A program made the position numbers and the translations under genes. A DNA stretch of 63,555 nucleotides from Nostoc spongiaeforme FACHB-130 (GTDB taxonomy: Bacteria > Cyanobacteriota > Cyanobacteriia > Cyanobacteriales > Nostocaceae): the NCBI RefSeq assembly GCF_014698475.1, contig NZ_JACJTB010000041.1:1-63555 (forward strand), given 5' to 3'. The notes under the pieces were generated by a model. It worked only from the letters and a program-made list of their open reading frames with translations, ran no database searches and was not told where the DNA came from. Of this stretch, positions 28,797 through 37,209 are shown piece after piece; within the stretch, counting starts at the first letter, position 1, and each line of letters starts with the position of its first letter.

Positions 28797-29504
28797 ATGA
28801 CCGCAACAGATCCTGTAAAGTTAATGAAGCAAGAGGTTGGTAAAGCCGCAGCCCTACTAGTAAAATCAGGTTCAATTGTCGGTTTAGGTACGGGTTCAAC
28901 AACAGCGTATACAATTCAGTATTTAGGCGATCGCCTGAAATCTGGTGAACTCACAGATATTGTCGGTATTCCTACTTCTTTTCAATCGGAAGTATTAGCC
29001 AAAGAATATGGTGTACCTCTCACCACTTTAGATGCTGTTGACCACATTGATATTGCTATTGATGGGGCGGATGAAGTTGACCCCCAAAAGAATTTGATTA
29101 AAGGCGGCGGTGCAGCACATACCCGCGAAAAAGTAGTTGATTATCTAGCCAAACAATTTGTTGTGGTGGTAGACAGTGGTAAGTTAGTCGATCGCTTGGG
29201 TTCTGTGTTTGCAGTTCCCGTCGAAGTTATCCCAATGGCAATTACACCTGTGACTAATGCCATTAAACAACTTGGCGGTAAACCAGAATTGCGTATGGGT
29301 GTGAAAAAAGCCGGGCCAGTGATCACCGACCAAGGTAACTTTGTCCTTGATGTTAGATTTGACTCGATTGACGACCCAGTGAATTTAGAAAAAACTCTCA
29401 ATAATATTCCTGGCGTTTTAGAAAACGGCATCTTTGTTAACTGTGCAGATGTCGTTTTAGTTGGCGAAGTGGTAGATGGTCAGCCAGTAGTTAGGCAGTT
29501 GTAA
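28797..29504 (+). CDS. rpiA: Ribose-5-phosphate isomerase A
   Basis: The enzyme interconverts ribose-5-phosphate and ribulose-5-phosphate in the Calvin and pentose phosphate cycles. Motifs: [17 protein letters not shown] (phosphate loop), [16 protein letters not shown] with the catalytic acids, [13 protein letters not shown] with the catalytic region, and [11 protein letters not shown] chose the ATG at 28797 (235 residues); a TTG two codons earlier is less likely. Confidence 0.95.
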   Translation: MTATDPVKLMKQEVGKAAALLVKSGSIVGLGTGSTTAYTIQYLGDRLKSGELTDIVGIPTSFQSEVLAKEYGVPLTTLDAVDHIDIAIDGADEVDPQKNLIKGGGAAHTREKVVDYLAKQFVVVVDSGKLVDRLGSVFAVPVEVIPMAITPVTNAIKQLGGKPELRMGVKKAGPVITDQGNFVLDVRFDSIDDPVNLEKTLNNIPGVLENGIFVNCADVVLVGEVVDGQPVVRQL

Positions 29505-29521
29505 AAGGGTGTAAGGGTTTA

Positions 29522-29560
29522 GGGGTGTAAGAGTTTTTATAGTTTATGCTTTTACACCCC
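29522..29560 (+). terminator. Possible terminator of rpiA
   Basis: Inverted repeat arms GGGGTGTAA and TTACACCCC enclose about 21 bases, 18 bases after the rpiA stop. There is no strong T-tract, so this may only be an intergenic repeat. Confidence 0.3.
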
Positions 29561-29596
29561 ATCCTTCCCTATTTCTCAATAGACAAATGTTATTTT

Positions 29597-29620
29597 ACTC
29601 AGCACTCAGCACTCAGCACT
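29597..29620. repeat. STRR heptamer array (ACTCAGC)3
   Basis: Three and a half CACTCAG-type units end 5 bases before the stop of the minus-strand gene at 29625. Confidence 0.85.
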
Positions 29621-29624
29621 TGAT

Positions 29625-30056
29625 TTAAGCGTACTTATTAATTACCTGGGCAAAATCTGGTACTGCTTCCTCTACATGTTGTTTGGCTGAACCCCTGAAT
29701 TTTTCATAGGTTCCACGCACAATTTGTCGTCTGACACTCTTGAACTTAGTATCAGTGACGCTCAATATTGCATCTGCTGTACGAGATTTATTTGTCGCTA
29801 AGTGCGTTACTGGATCACCTTGTTGTACACCTTCAGCCCACATTGGATCAAGCGCATTAAAACATTCTGGTAAAAGTTGCTCAACACCGTAGGCGATATA
29901 TCCTGGCTTAATTCCTTTCAGTGCTGCAAAGGCTGTTTTGAGTGCAATACCGCTAATTCCTGACTTAGAACTGATTTGTGCTTCTAACAACTTGCAACAG
30001 TCATCTATAACCATTGCTTTTTTGTCTGAGTTTAAAAGTTGGTCGTTCAGTCCCAT
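29625..30056 (-). CDS. Conserved helical protein, DUF6918-like
   Basis: I chose the ATG at 30056 (143 residues) because GGAGGAG lies 5 bases upstream. The protein is all-alpha and repeats the pattern SKSGISGIALKTAFAALKGIK ... KPGYIAYGVEQLLPECFNALDPMW ... TADAILSVTDTKFKSV, which I recall from the DUF6918 family of actinobacteria and others. The function is unknown; it is probably cytoplasmic. Confidence 0.65.
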   Translation of the reverse strand: MGLNDQLLNSDKKAMVIDDCCKLLEAQISSKSGISGIALKTAFAALKGIKPGYIAYGVEQLLPECFNALDPMWAEGVQQGDPVTHLATNKSRTADAILSVTDTKFKSVRRQIVRGTYEKFRGSAKQHVEEAVPDFAQVINKYA

Positions 30057-30222
30057 TTCACTCCTCCATAATGTTAAGGCGATCGCTTTTCTTGATTTCC
30101 TCACTAAGTTAGGAAATTATAAAAAATGTTAACAGAGCTAGACAGTTTTCGTAGCCTTGCTGTTATGAGTTGACAGACTTTAGTGATTATGGCTCAAGAT
30201 TTTTGTTTTAATCAGGGGTGTG

Positions 30223-30339
30223 TGGGTGTATGGGGTGAAGGGTTTTATGGGTTTTGAATAATCTACACCTCTTCACTGTCTCCCAAACCCTTGATTTTTC
30301 GTATTACTGTAATTCAAAACCCTTTCACCCCTACACCCA
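30223..30339. repeat. Imperfect inverted repeat with GGGTGTA/TACACCC arms
   Basis: The left arm (30223-30259, TGGGTGTATGGGGTGAAGG...) and right arm (30312-30339, ...CCTTTCACCCCTACACCCA) are near complementary. The element lies between divergent/convergent gene ends and contains no gene. Related G-rich/C-rich stretches occur at 29506-29565 and 60110-60250. Confidence 0.6.
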
Positions 30340-30349
30340 ATCCCCACAG

Positions 30350-31993
30350 TTAATGACGGATTTTTTGGGAATAAAACGAGGCTGATTCTGTGTGTGCGGC
30401 ACAGTCTTGGGCAAACTGAATCAGATGATGTCCCACTAGTCCAACGTGAATTAAGGACTCTATATTTCCTGATTTGAGTGCTGGTTTAGCCATTTGCCAA
30501 AAAGTTTGGCGATAGTTACCAAATACACCCACACGTAACAAAATATTAGTTAAATAAGTTAAACCTTTGCGAATATTAGCCCAGGAAGTCCGCGCCGGAC
30601 TATTGGGTACAGCAATGCGGTTGGGGTAAGTATGTTCCATGTTGTAGACAAATCGCTGATATAAAAATTCTGGCTGATAGGCTTCGGTGATACAACGTCG
30701 CCACATTTCTATAACTTGCTGATATGGCATCAAAAATTCCACATTTGATTCTCGGCTGTCATCAAATACAAGTCGCCCTTCGGCTTCTAATCTCCGCCAT
30801 AAAGGAGTTCTTGGTAAACCATGAAGTAAGTTGATTGTCAACATGGGAATTTGTGATAGCCGAATAAATTCGAGGATGCGGTTTGCGGTTTCTGGTGTAT
30901 CTGTATCTAAACCGATGATGATGCCTGACACAACTTCCATACCATAGCTATTTAAAACTTTAACAGCTTCTAAAATTGGCATACTGAGATTCTGCACTTT
31001 AGAAATTGAGTGCAGCGCCTCTGTGTCTGGAGTTTCAATCCCGCAAAACACTGTACAAAAGTAAGCTTCGCGCATCATCTCCAGGAGTTTTGGACTTTGC
31101 GCGAGGTTCAGGGTGGCTTCACAGGCAAATTGAATGGGATAGCCGTTGCGCTTTTGCCAGTCAATTAAGTGGGGTAATAGCTGCATTGTGGCACGGCGAT
31201 CGCCCACAAAGTTATCATCCACAAAATATACTGCGCCGATATTGCCAGATTCCAGCATGGCATCTAGTTCCGCCAATACTTGCTCTGGGGTCTTCATCCG
31301 TGGGTTTCTACCGTAAAGTTCAGGAATATCACAAAACTCGCAACGATAAGGACAGCCGCTAGAAAACTGGACATTGGCTAAGAAATAATGATTCAGATTC
31401 ACCAAATGATAAGCGGGTGTGGGAAACTCACTCAGGGGTAAACGTTCCTTGGTTTCAAAGCGAATTTGTTGTGGCGGACGTTGGTGGTGTTGGTCGAGAT
31501 ACTCAATCATGCGATCGCTCGCATCGCCTAGTTCACCCAAATGTAAAATATCAAAATCAGGATAATACTCTGGACAACCAGACACCGAAGGGCCGCCTAA
31601 AACAGTAATTTTGCCTTGCTGATGCGCCAGTTGGTTAATTTGATTAATCTGCGGTTTTTGGATGTGCATCCCACTAACAATCACCACATCCGCCCATTGA
31701 TAATCAGATGTTTTGGCTGGGTGTAAATTCTCATCAATAAAGCGTACTTCCCATTCTTGTGGCAAATAAGCAGCTACAATCAAAATCCCTTGGGGCGGCA
31801 TAAAAGCCCGGACATTTCCCATCAGTGGATAAGCATGATGAAACGTGCCGAAAGAGCGACTGTATTTGGGGAAGATACAAAGAATGCGTCGATGATGTAA
31901 AGGAACGTAGCGGGCTTTTTTCGGGTTAGGAGCAGATGCTAAATCAGTCGCTACAGGAATTTGGTTTTGAAAAGACTTTAACTGCACAGTCAT
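30350..31993 (-). CDS. B12-binding-domain radical SAM protein, HpnP-like
   Basis: The 547-residue protein has an N-terminal cobalamin-binding-type domain (about 35-170: MPPQGILIVAAYLP, VVIVSGMHIQKPQINQ, ITVLGGPSVSG) and the radical SAM cluster CPYRCEFC (Cys214, Cys218, Cys221), then IGAVYFVDDNFVGDRRA and FCGIETPDTEALHS. The last third matches the DUF4070-type tail. The overall wording is close to HpnP, the hopanoid C-2 methylase of Nostoc and Rhodopseudomonas, which uses SAM and methylcobalamin. The family has several paralogues, and no other hopanoid gene is in the window, so the substrate is not certain. Confidence 0.75.
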   Translation of the reverse strand: MTVQLKSFQNQIPVATDLASAPNPKKARYVPLHHRRILCIFPKYSRSFGTFHHAYPLMGNVRAFMPPQGILIVAAYLPQEWEVRFIDENLHPAKTSDYQWADVVIVSGMHIQKPQINQINQLAHQQGKITVLGGPSVSGCPEYYPDFDILHLGELGDASDRMIEYLDQHHQRPPQQIRFETKERLPLSEFPTPAYHLVNLNHYFLANVQFSSGCPYRCEFCDIPELYGRNPRMKTPEQVLAELDAMLESGNIGAVYFVDDNFVGDRRATMQLLPHLIDWQKRNGYPIQFACEATLNLAQSPKLLEMMREAYFCTVFCGIETPDTEALHSISKVQNLSMPILEAVKVLNSYGMEVVSGIIIGLDTDTPETANRILEFIRLSQIPMLTINLLHGLPRTPLWRRLEAEGRLVFDDSRESNVEFLMPYQQVIEMWRRCITEAYQPEFLYQRFVYNMEHTYPNRIAVPNSPARTSWANIRKGLTYLTNILLRVGVFGNYRQTFWQMAKPALKSGNIESLIHVGLVGHHLIQFAQDCAAHTESASFYSQKIRH

Positions 31994-32019
31994 TGTTAAT
32001 TTTTCATCAGATAAAATAG

Positions 32020-32054
32020 CAGCAAGTTTGACAAATAAATTGTCAAACTTGCTG
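32020..32054 (-). promoter_or_regulatory. Perfect hairpin in the 5' leader of the radical SAM gene
   Basis: Two 14-bp arms (CAGCAAGTTTGACA and its complement) enclose AATAAAT, 27 bases upstream of the start codon. It could be an operator or a leader hairpin covering part of the 5' UTR. I see no cobalamin riboswitch-like layout around it. Confidence 0.45.
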
Positions 32055-32198
32055 TAATTTCAAATAACTTACTGTGCTATTTCAAAATTCTGTAACTGTC
32101 CAAATATATACCTTTTTCTAGAAGCACCACATGATTGGGTATGGACAAGATAGATTCTCATTCTGTTGTTTTTTGATGCAATCACATGAGGGTCTGTC

Positions 32199-32315
32199 AT
32201 GAATTTGATTGATTTTCTTTGGTGTTCTGCTGGGGGAAATGGTAGCGATCGCGCTCTAGGCGTAAATCCTAAATATCAAAATCCAAAGCAGTACAGTAGG
32301 CGAAACAAATGGTAA
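32199..32315 (+). CDS. Possible 38-residue leader ORF overlapping the glycosyltransferase start
   Basis: An ATG with GAGGGT 6 bases upstream opens a 38-codon frame (MNLIDFLWCSAGGNGSDRAL...) whose stop TAA (32313-32315) overlaps the ATG of the glycosyltransferase (32309-32311). This arrangement allows translational coupling, and the glycosyltransferase has no good ribosome-binding site of its own. A HIP1-type GCGATCGC lies inside. It may be a leader or chance. Confidence 0.35.
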   Translation: MNLIDFLWCSAGGNGSDRALGVNPKYQNPKQYSRRNKW

Positions 32316-33637
32316 GACAACAAAAGTCTAAAGAGGCAATTGTTGGACAACATTCCCTATCAGTTGGAATACTGGTTGATTTAGAGTGGGGATTGTATGC
32401 CGGCGGTCATGTAAAGTGTTGGGAACGATTTGCAGAAGCGGCAATTAATTTTCCCCAGATAGAGTTAACAATTTATTACCTGGGACATAAACCCCAAGAA
32501 ATAGCGATCGCGCCGAATGTGCGTTACCGCATCTTGCCCCCGATGCTGGGAACTAAGCACATACCTTTTCTCCATGAACGTTCTCGAAACACCGACTTAG
32601 CACTCTACCATCTAGGTTTAGCGCGGCAACTCCGACACCACGATGTTTTACACATTACCAGTGCTTTTAGCTTTTCGCGCACAGCCCACTGGATAGCGCA
32701 ACGGTACAACATTCCTTTGGTCTGTTCTACCCACACAGATTTAGGTAGTTTTACACGGATTTACTCTCAAGAGATTATTCGCCGCATTTTGGTTTGGGAA
32801 TGGTTAGCCAATCTGATATGGGAACGCTGGAAATTAGGTGAGCGCCTAGAACAGCAAATGATGCGGCGCTGGCACAAATTGATTAGCGATAGTGATTGGG
32901 TGTTGCTCTCCAAACCAGAAGATTTGCCGGTGATGCAAAAATTTGTCTCCCAGTCTCGCTTGTCTCGACTACGACGAGGGATAGATAAGCAACGATTTCA
33001 CCCCCGACACCGCGATCGCACTCTTTTACAAACCACCTTTGGTATCCCGCCGGAAGTCCCGGTACTATTGTTTGTCGGACGGGTAGACGAGAGTAAACGC
33101 ATCATGACCCTAGCTCAAGCTGCCTGTCAGTTGCTAGACCAAGGATATGCTTTACACGTTTTGATTGTAGGTGAAGGAACTGCCAAAGCCAAGATACAGC
33201 ATCTTTTAGCACCCCATGTCACCCTAACCGGTGTGTTACCCCAAGAAAGCCTTGCTTGGATTTACGCCAGTGCAGATATGTTTGTCTTTCCCTCGGATAG
33301 TGAAATATCTCCGAATGTGGTGTTAGAAGCAAAATCATCAGGACTACCTGTATTTGTGGCAGCCCATAGTGGCAGTGTGCAGTTTATCCAGCAACCTGAT
33401 ATAGATGGCATTGTGGTTGCAGATTCTAGCCCCCGAACTTGGGCAGATGCGCTCAAACCTTATCTCCAGGATTTGCGGATGCGTCGTGGCGTTAGTCAAG
33501 CGGCTCGGCAATATATTGAACATTGTCATCCTGCTTGGAGAGAAGTTTTTCAAGAGGATTTATTACCCATTTGGCAGAAAATGAAATTTCTCTCTCATAC
33601 TAAGCTGGGTATAACTAGTACAGGTCGGCGGAAATAA
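32309..33637 (+). CDS. Family 4-type glycosyltransferase (GT-B fold)
   Basis: The 442-residue protein has the GT-B layout with Rossmann halves: N-terminal LSVGILVDLEWGLYAGGHVK, and C-terminal VLLFVGRVDESKRIMTLAQA, LPQESLAWIYASADMFVFPSDSE and VVLEAKSSGLPVFVA (E-x7-E motif region). Such enzymes move sugars from nucleotide sugars to lipids or polysaccharides. A mannosyl- or glucosyltransferase role in glycolipids is plausible. Divergent from the HpnP-like gene. It may be coupled to the short ORF upstream. Confidence 0.88.
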   Translation: MVRQQKSKEAIVGQHSLSVGILVDLEWGLYAGGHVKCWERFAEAAINFPQIELTIYYLGHKPQEIAIAPNVRYRILPPMLGTKHIPFLHERSRNTDLALYHLGLARQLRHHDVLHITSAFSFSRTAHWIAQRYNIPLVCSTHTDLGSFTRIYSQEIIRRILVWEWLANLIWERWKLGERLEQQMMRRWHKLISDSDWVLLSKPEDLPVMQKFVSQSRLSRLRRGIDKQRFHPRHRDRTLLQTTFGIPPEVPVLLFVGRVDESKRIMTLAQAACQLLDQGYALHVLIVGEGTAKAKIQHLLAPHVTLTGVLPQESLAWIYASADMFVFPSDSEISPNVVLEAKSSGLPVFVAAHSGSVQFIQQPDIDGIVVADSSPRTWADALKPYLQDLRMRRGVSQAARQYIEHCHPAWREVFQEDLLPIWQKMKFLSHTKLGITSTGRRK

Positions 33638-33729
33638 ACAGACCATAAGAAATTGCTAAAAGGCTTGTGGTATGAATATTCTTTCTTTTGACCCTCCGAA
33701 TTTTAGATTTTGGATTTTGGATTTAATCT

Positions 33730-33815
33730 AAAATCGCAAATCTAAAATCCAAAATTGTTTATCCCTTGTGGTCAGGGTCAATCCAAAATCGCAAATCTAA
33801 AATCCAAAATTGTTT
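33730..33815. repeat. Two exact 31-bp direct repeats in a 418-bp gap
   Basis: The 31-bp unit starts at 33730 and again at 33785 (AAAATCGCAAATCTAAAATCC...). Just before it, 33702-33727 holds a partly complementary stretch (TTTTAGATTTTGGATTTTGG), so the region can fold. I see no gene in 33638-34055. Confidence 0.85.
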
Positions 33816-34100
33816 GACTTTTGCCTTGTGAGTGCTGTTAAACTTATTTCTTCGTCTACGGCTGGGCTGATCATCTATACTGAATTCTGACTCCTGAATT
33901 CTGAATTCTGTGGGATCAACCACCAATAAAATTGGCTGATATTCCTGCTATGTATAGATTATGGCGGAATAAATAAAATAGATATATTATGGGGAATCCT
34001 TATGTAAAATTAGAAAGTTGCAAAAATTAAAAATTGCTAACACTCCTAGCTAACAGTGCTAGAGTTTCAAAAATTCATCAAAAATTTTCAGCGGGTATCA

Positions 34101-36302
34101 ATGCTGAAGCAACTTAAAAAAAACCAGGTTCCTATAATTATTGGCGCGGCAGTTTTTGCCTTTTCGGCTGGCGCAATGGTGTCAGCACCGGAGATTGGCA
34201 AAACAGTGGCTCAATGGCTGAAAATAAATCAAACTCAGTCGGAAGAACTATCAGAAGCCAGCAAAGTCAAATCGGCTGTGTTCCCATTGGTAGCGCAATC
34301 ACCAGTGGAGAGAGCCGCAAAATTAGAAGCGATCGCTAAAGGCTCGGCTTCAGCAGACCGCAATCGCGCCCGCTATTTGTTAGCCAGTGATTTACTTGAA
34401 ACCAGAGATGCCCAACAAGCCCTAGATTTGTTGACGGGATTAGAAAAAGACTATCCTCTGTTAGCACCCTACGTCTTGCTGAAACAAGCCCAAGCACAGG
34501 ATTTGTTAGGTGAACAAGGCAAAGCTTCCGATTTGCGCCAAAAAGTCCTGAAAGCACATCCCAAAGAAGCGGCGGCGGCGAAAGCGTTGTATTTAATTGG
34601 TCAGCCAGAATCTCAAGATAGGGCGATCGCTCAATTTCCTTCCCATCCCCTCACCTGGGAAATTATTCGCCAGCGATTGCAAAAAAATCCCAATCAGCCC
34701 CAGTTAAAATTAATTTTGGCGAAATATGCCTACAATCAGGCAGGAATCGTGGGCATCTTAGATCAATTGGTGAAACAGCCCAACCTTAAACCCGCCGATT
34801 GGGAGACTATTGGCACAGCTTATTGGGAAAATACCCAATTTCGCAAAGCTGCGATCGCTTATACACAAGCACCCAAAACCGCCCAAACTCTCTACAGGAT
34901 AGGGCGTGGGTTACAAATCGGTGGACAAAGCCAAGAAAGAGAAAAAGCGATCGCCACCTACAAGCAATTAGTCCAGCAATTCCCCAAAGCCGAAGAAACG
35001 GGAACTGCATTGTTACGCTTGGCAGATATGGCCAAAACTCGCAAAGATGCCATACCATATCTCAATCAGGTCATCGCGCAATTCCCAGAACAAGCCCCCA
35101 CAGCCCTAGCCACCAAAGCCAAAATTCTTGCAGGGCTGAACGATCAAAAATCGGCACAACAAGCCTGGGATTTACTGCTAGGCAAGTATGGTGACTCTGA
35201 TGAAGCGGCAGAATATCGCTGGAAAATTGCCCTAGATAAAGCTAAAGCCAGAGATTACGTTACAGCTTGGGAATGGGCGCAACCAATTACCACTAATAAC
35301 CCGAACAGCATTTTGGCTCCTAGAGCCGGGTTTTGGGTAGGAAAATGGGCGGTTAAACTCGGCAAACAACAAGAAGCCAAAACAGCCTTTGAGTATGTAG
35401 TTAGCCAGTTTCCCCAGTCTTATTATGCCTGGCGATCGGCTAATATTCTGGGGCTGAATGTCGGCAACTTTAACAATGTACGCGACCTTAATCCGGAAGT
35501 TGTTTCGCGCCAGCGTCCAGTACCAACAGCAGGTTCTGACACCTTTAAAGAATTGTATTTATTAGCTCAAGACCGTGATGCTTGGTTGCAATGGGAAACA
35601 GAATTTCTTAACAAAAAACAGCCCACAATTGCCGAACAATTTACTGAAGGTTTGATGCGTCTAGCCAGGGGCGAAAATCTTTCGGGAATAGATATTATTT
35701 CTAAGTTGGAAGATAGAGAAACAGCCGAAGAAAAAGCTCAATATCAAGCCTTAAGTAAACAAATCACCTACTGGCAAGCCCGCTATCCATTTCCTTATCT
35801 CAAAGAAATTGAAAAATGGTCTGCTGAACGTAAACTAAATCCCTTACTAGTTACAGGATTAATTCGCCAAGAATCACGGTTTGAGCCGCAAATTAAATCT
35901 GTCGCTGGTGCTGTCGGTCTCATGCAAGTACTACCCAGTACAGGTCAATGGATCGCTTCAAAAAATAATTTGGATGGAAAAAAATTTGATTTAACAGTTC
36001 CCAATGACAACATTAGTTTGGGTACATTGTATTTGGATTATACCCATCAACAGTACGGCAATAATTCATTACTGGCTATAGCGAGTTACAATGCTGGCCC
36101 TGGTAATGTTTCTAAATGGCTGCAAACTTTACCAAAAGAAGACCCCGATGAATTTGTCGAAGAAATTCCCTTTGATGAAACCAAAAATTACGTCCGTCAA
36201 GTTTTTGGTAATTATTGGAATTATCTGCGACTTTACAACCCAGAAATTTCGGGCATAGTAGCAAAATACTCCAAGGAACATCCAAAATTACCAACTCAAT
36301 GA
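34101..36302 (+). CDS. Soluble lytic transglycosylase (Slt70-like), with TPR-like superhelix
   Basis: I chose the ATG at 34101 (733 residues; membrane anchor or signal VPIIIGAAVFAFSAGAMVSA follows), rather than the GTG at 34056. Residues about 75-540 form a long helical, TPR-like superhelix as in Slt70. Residues about 575-715 are the SLT catalytic domain: RQESRFEP with catalytic Glu, AVGLMQVLPSTGQ, and SYNAGPGNVSKW. It cleaves the MurNAc-GlcNAc bond with anhydro product during wall turnover in the periplasm. Confidence 0.92.
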   Translation: MLKQLKKNQVPIIIGAAVFAFSAGAMVSAPEIGKTVAQWLKINQTQSEELSEASKVKSAVFPLVAQSPVERAAKLEAIAKGSASADRNRARYLLASDLLETRDAQQALDLLTGLEKDYPLLAPYVLLKQAQAQDLLGEQGKASDLRQKVLKAHPKEAAAAKALYLIGQPESQDRAIAQFPSHPLTWEIIRQRLQKNPNQPQLKLILAKYAYNQAGIVGILDQLVKQPNLKPADWETIGTAYWENTQFRKAAIAYTQAPKTAQTLYRIGRGLQIGGQSQEREKAIATYKQLVQQFPKAEETGTALLRLADMAKTRKDAIPYLNQVIAQFPEQAPTALATKAKILAGLNDQKSAQQAWDLLLGKYGDSDEAAEYRWKIALDKAKARDYVTAWEWAQPITTNNPNSILAPRAGFWVGKWAVKLGKQQEAKTAFEYVVSQFPQSYYAWRSANILGLNVGNFNNVRDLNPEVVSRQRPVPTAGSDTFKELYLLAQDRDAWLQWETEFLNKKQPTIAEQFTEGLMRLARGENLSGIDIISKLEDRETAEEKAQYQALSKQITYWQARYPFPYLKEIEKWSAERKLNPLLVTGLIRQESRFEPQIKSVAGAVGLMQVLPSTGQWIASKNNLDGKKFDLTVPNDNISLGTLYLDYTHQQYGNNSLLAIASYNAGPGNVSKWLQTLPKEDPDEFVEEIPFDETKNYVRQVFGNYWNYLRLYNPEISGIVAKYSKEHPKLPTQ

Positions 36303-36315
36303 TGTTCAAATAATT

Positions 36316-36418
36316 AGGACTTACGCAAAAACTCTCTCAAACTCTTATCACTTCGTGTCCTACCCACAGGGTAGCCGAAGAGTGCGTCTACGTTTCTTCA
36401 TACTTCTGCGTAAGTCCT
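36316..36418. mobile_element. Short MITE-like element with GGACTTACGCA ends (103 bp)
   Basis: It begins AGGACTTACGCA and ends TGCGTAAGTCCT, the same exact ends as the 202-bp element at 9853-10054. The inner part contains CCCACAGGGTAGCCGAAGAG. It lies 13 bases after the transglycosylase gene. Two related, gene-free copies suggest mobilisation by a transposase encoded elsewhere. Confidence 0.75.
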
Positions 36419-36440
36419 ACAAATGATGAATTAGTATGTA

Positions 36441-37070
36441 TTAATCCTGGCGCATAAAAACAAATTTTCTTTTGATGGCAATACCAAAGCCAGCAGCAGT
36501 CAAGCTACCCAAAATAGTTAGAGGTTCCGGTACAGATGCTTTAGTTGATGGCTGAAAGTTGGCGTAAGTAAGTTCGGTAAAATAGAAACTTGAAGCATTA
36601 ATTGGTGCTATTGGAAATAAACTAATATTATGCTTATCAATTACTCCACGCCACCAACCTGCACCAAGACCATTACGAAAAACAAAGGGAATATTCCATT
36701 GATGAGATAAGTTTCCGTCAACATCTTCTATAGAGGAAAATAAATTACTTGATGAGTCGGAGAAATTAATTAAAGTTTGCCAAAGAGTTAGACCAGCTTG
36801 ACGGGCAAGATGCTGATTGCGGTAAAAAGTTGTAATTCCTCGGTTTGTTGGTGATAAATCTTCAAAAGTTCCAGTAATAAAATTTACATCATATTTATTA
36901 TCTAAAATTTCCAAGTGTTTGATAGCTTTTAAAGAACTTTTTTCTTGATCAAGAATAAATGTTGGCCCATTTTGATCAGGGGTAATGCTAAAAGCTTCAG
37001 CTTTGGTGATTATACCACTGCACATAAGTGCGAATACTGCTATGAAAACAGCGAGAGATTTTCGAGTCAT
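36441..37070 (-). CDS. PEP-CTERM-type exported protein
   Basis: The 209-residue protein has an N-terminal signal peptide (MTRKSLAVFIAVFALMCSG, cleaved about AEA). At the C-terminus is the sorting signal: VPEPLTILGS, a hydrophobic helix and the basic end KRKF. PEP-CTERM proteins are processed and retained at the envelope or released with exopolysaccharide. The mid part (SSLKAIKHLEILDNKYDVNF) has no recognised domain. It is the last gene on this strand after the STAND gene. Confidence 0.85.
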   Translation of the reverse strand: MTRKSLAVFIAVFALMCSGIITKAEAFSITPDQNGPTFILDQEKSSLKAIKHLEILDNKYDVNFITGTFEDLSPTNRGITTFYRNQHLARQAGLTLWQTLINFSDSSSNLFSSIEDVDGNLSHQWNIPFVFRNGLGAGWWRGVIDKHNISLFPIAPINASSFYFTELTYANFQPSTKASVPEPLTILGSLTAAGFGIAIKRKFVFMRQD

Positions 37071-37209
37071 AAAGGTAGAGTCATTTTTTTGACGTTTATT
37101 TGCTGTAGCTTTTCAAGCTAAATTCCTTGTATCGTGTTTTTTTGTGCTTTTGCAATATTTATGTAAAGTTGTGATAAAAAATTTAATACAACAGCTGAAT
37201 TATTTTGGC

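Noticed and set aside
31994-32308. Cobalamin riboswitch upstream of the B12-binding radical SAM gene
   Set aside because: Only a simple 14-bp hairpin is present; no B12-box-like conserved sequence is visible, and HpnP-type enzymes are not usually controlled that way.
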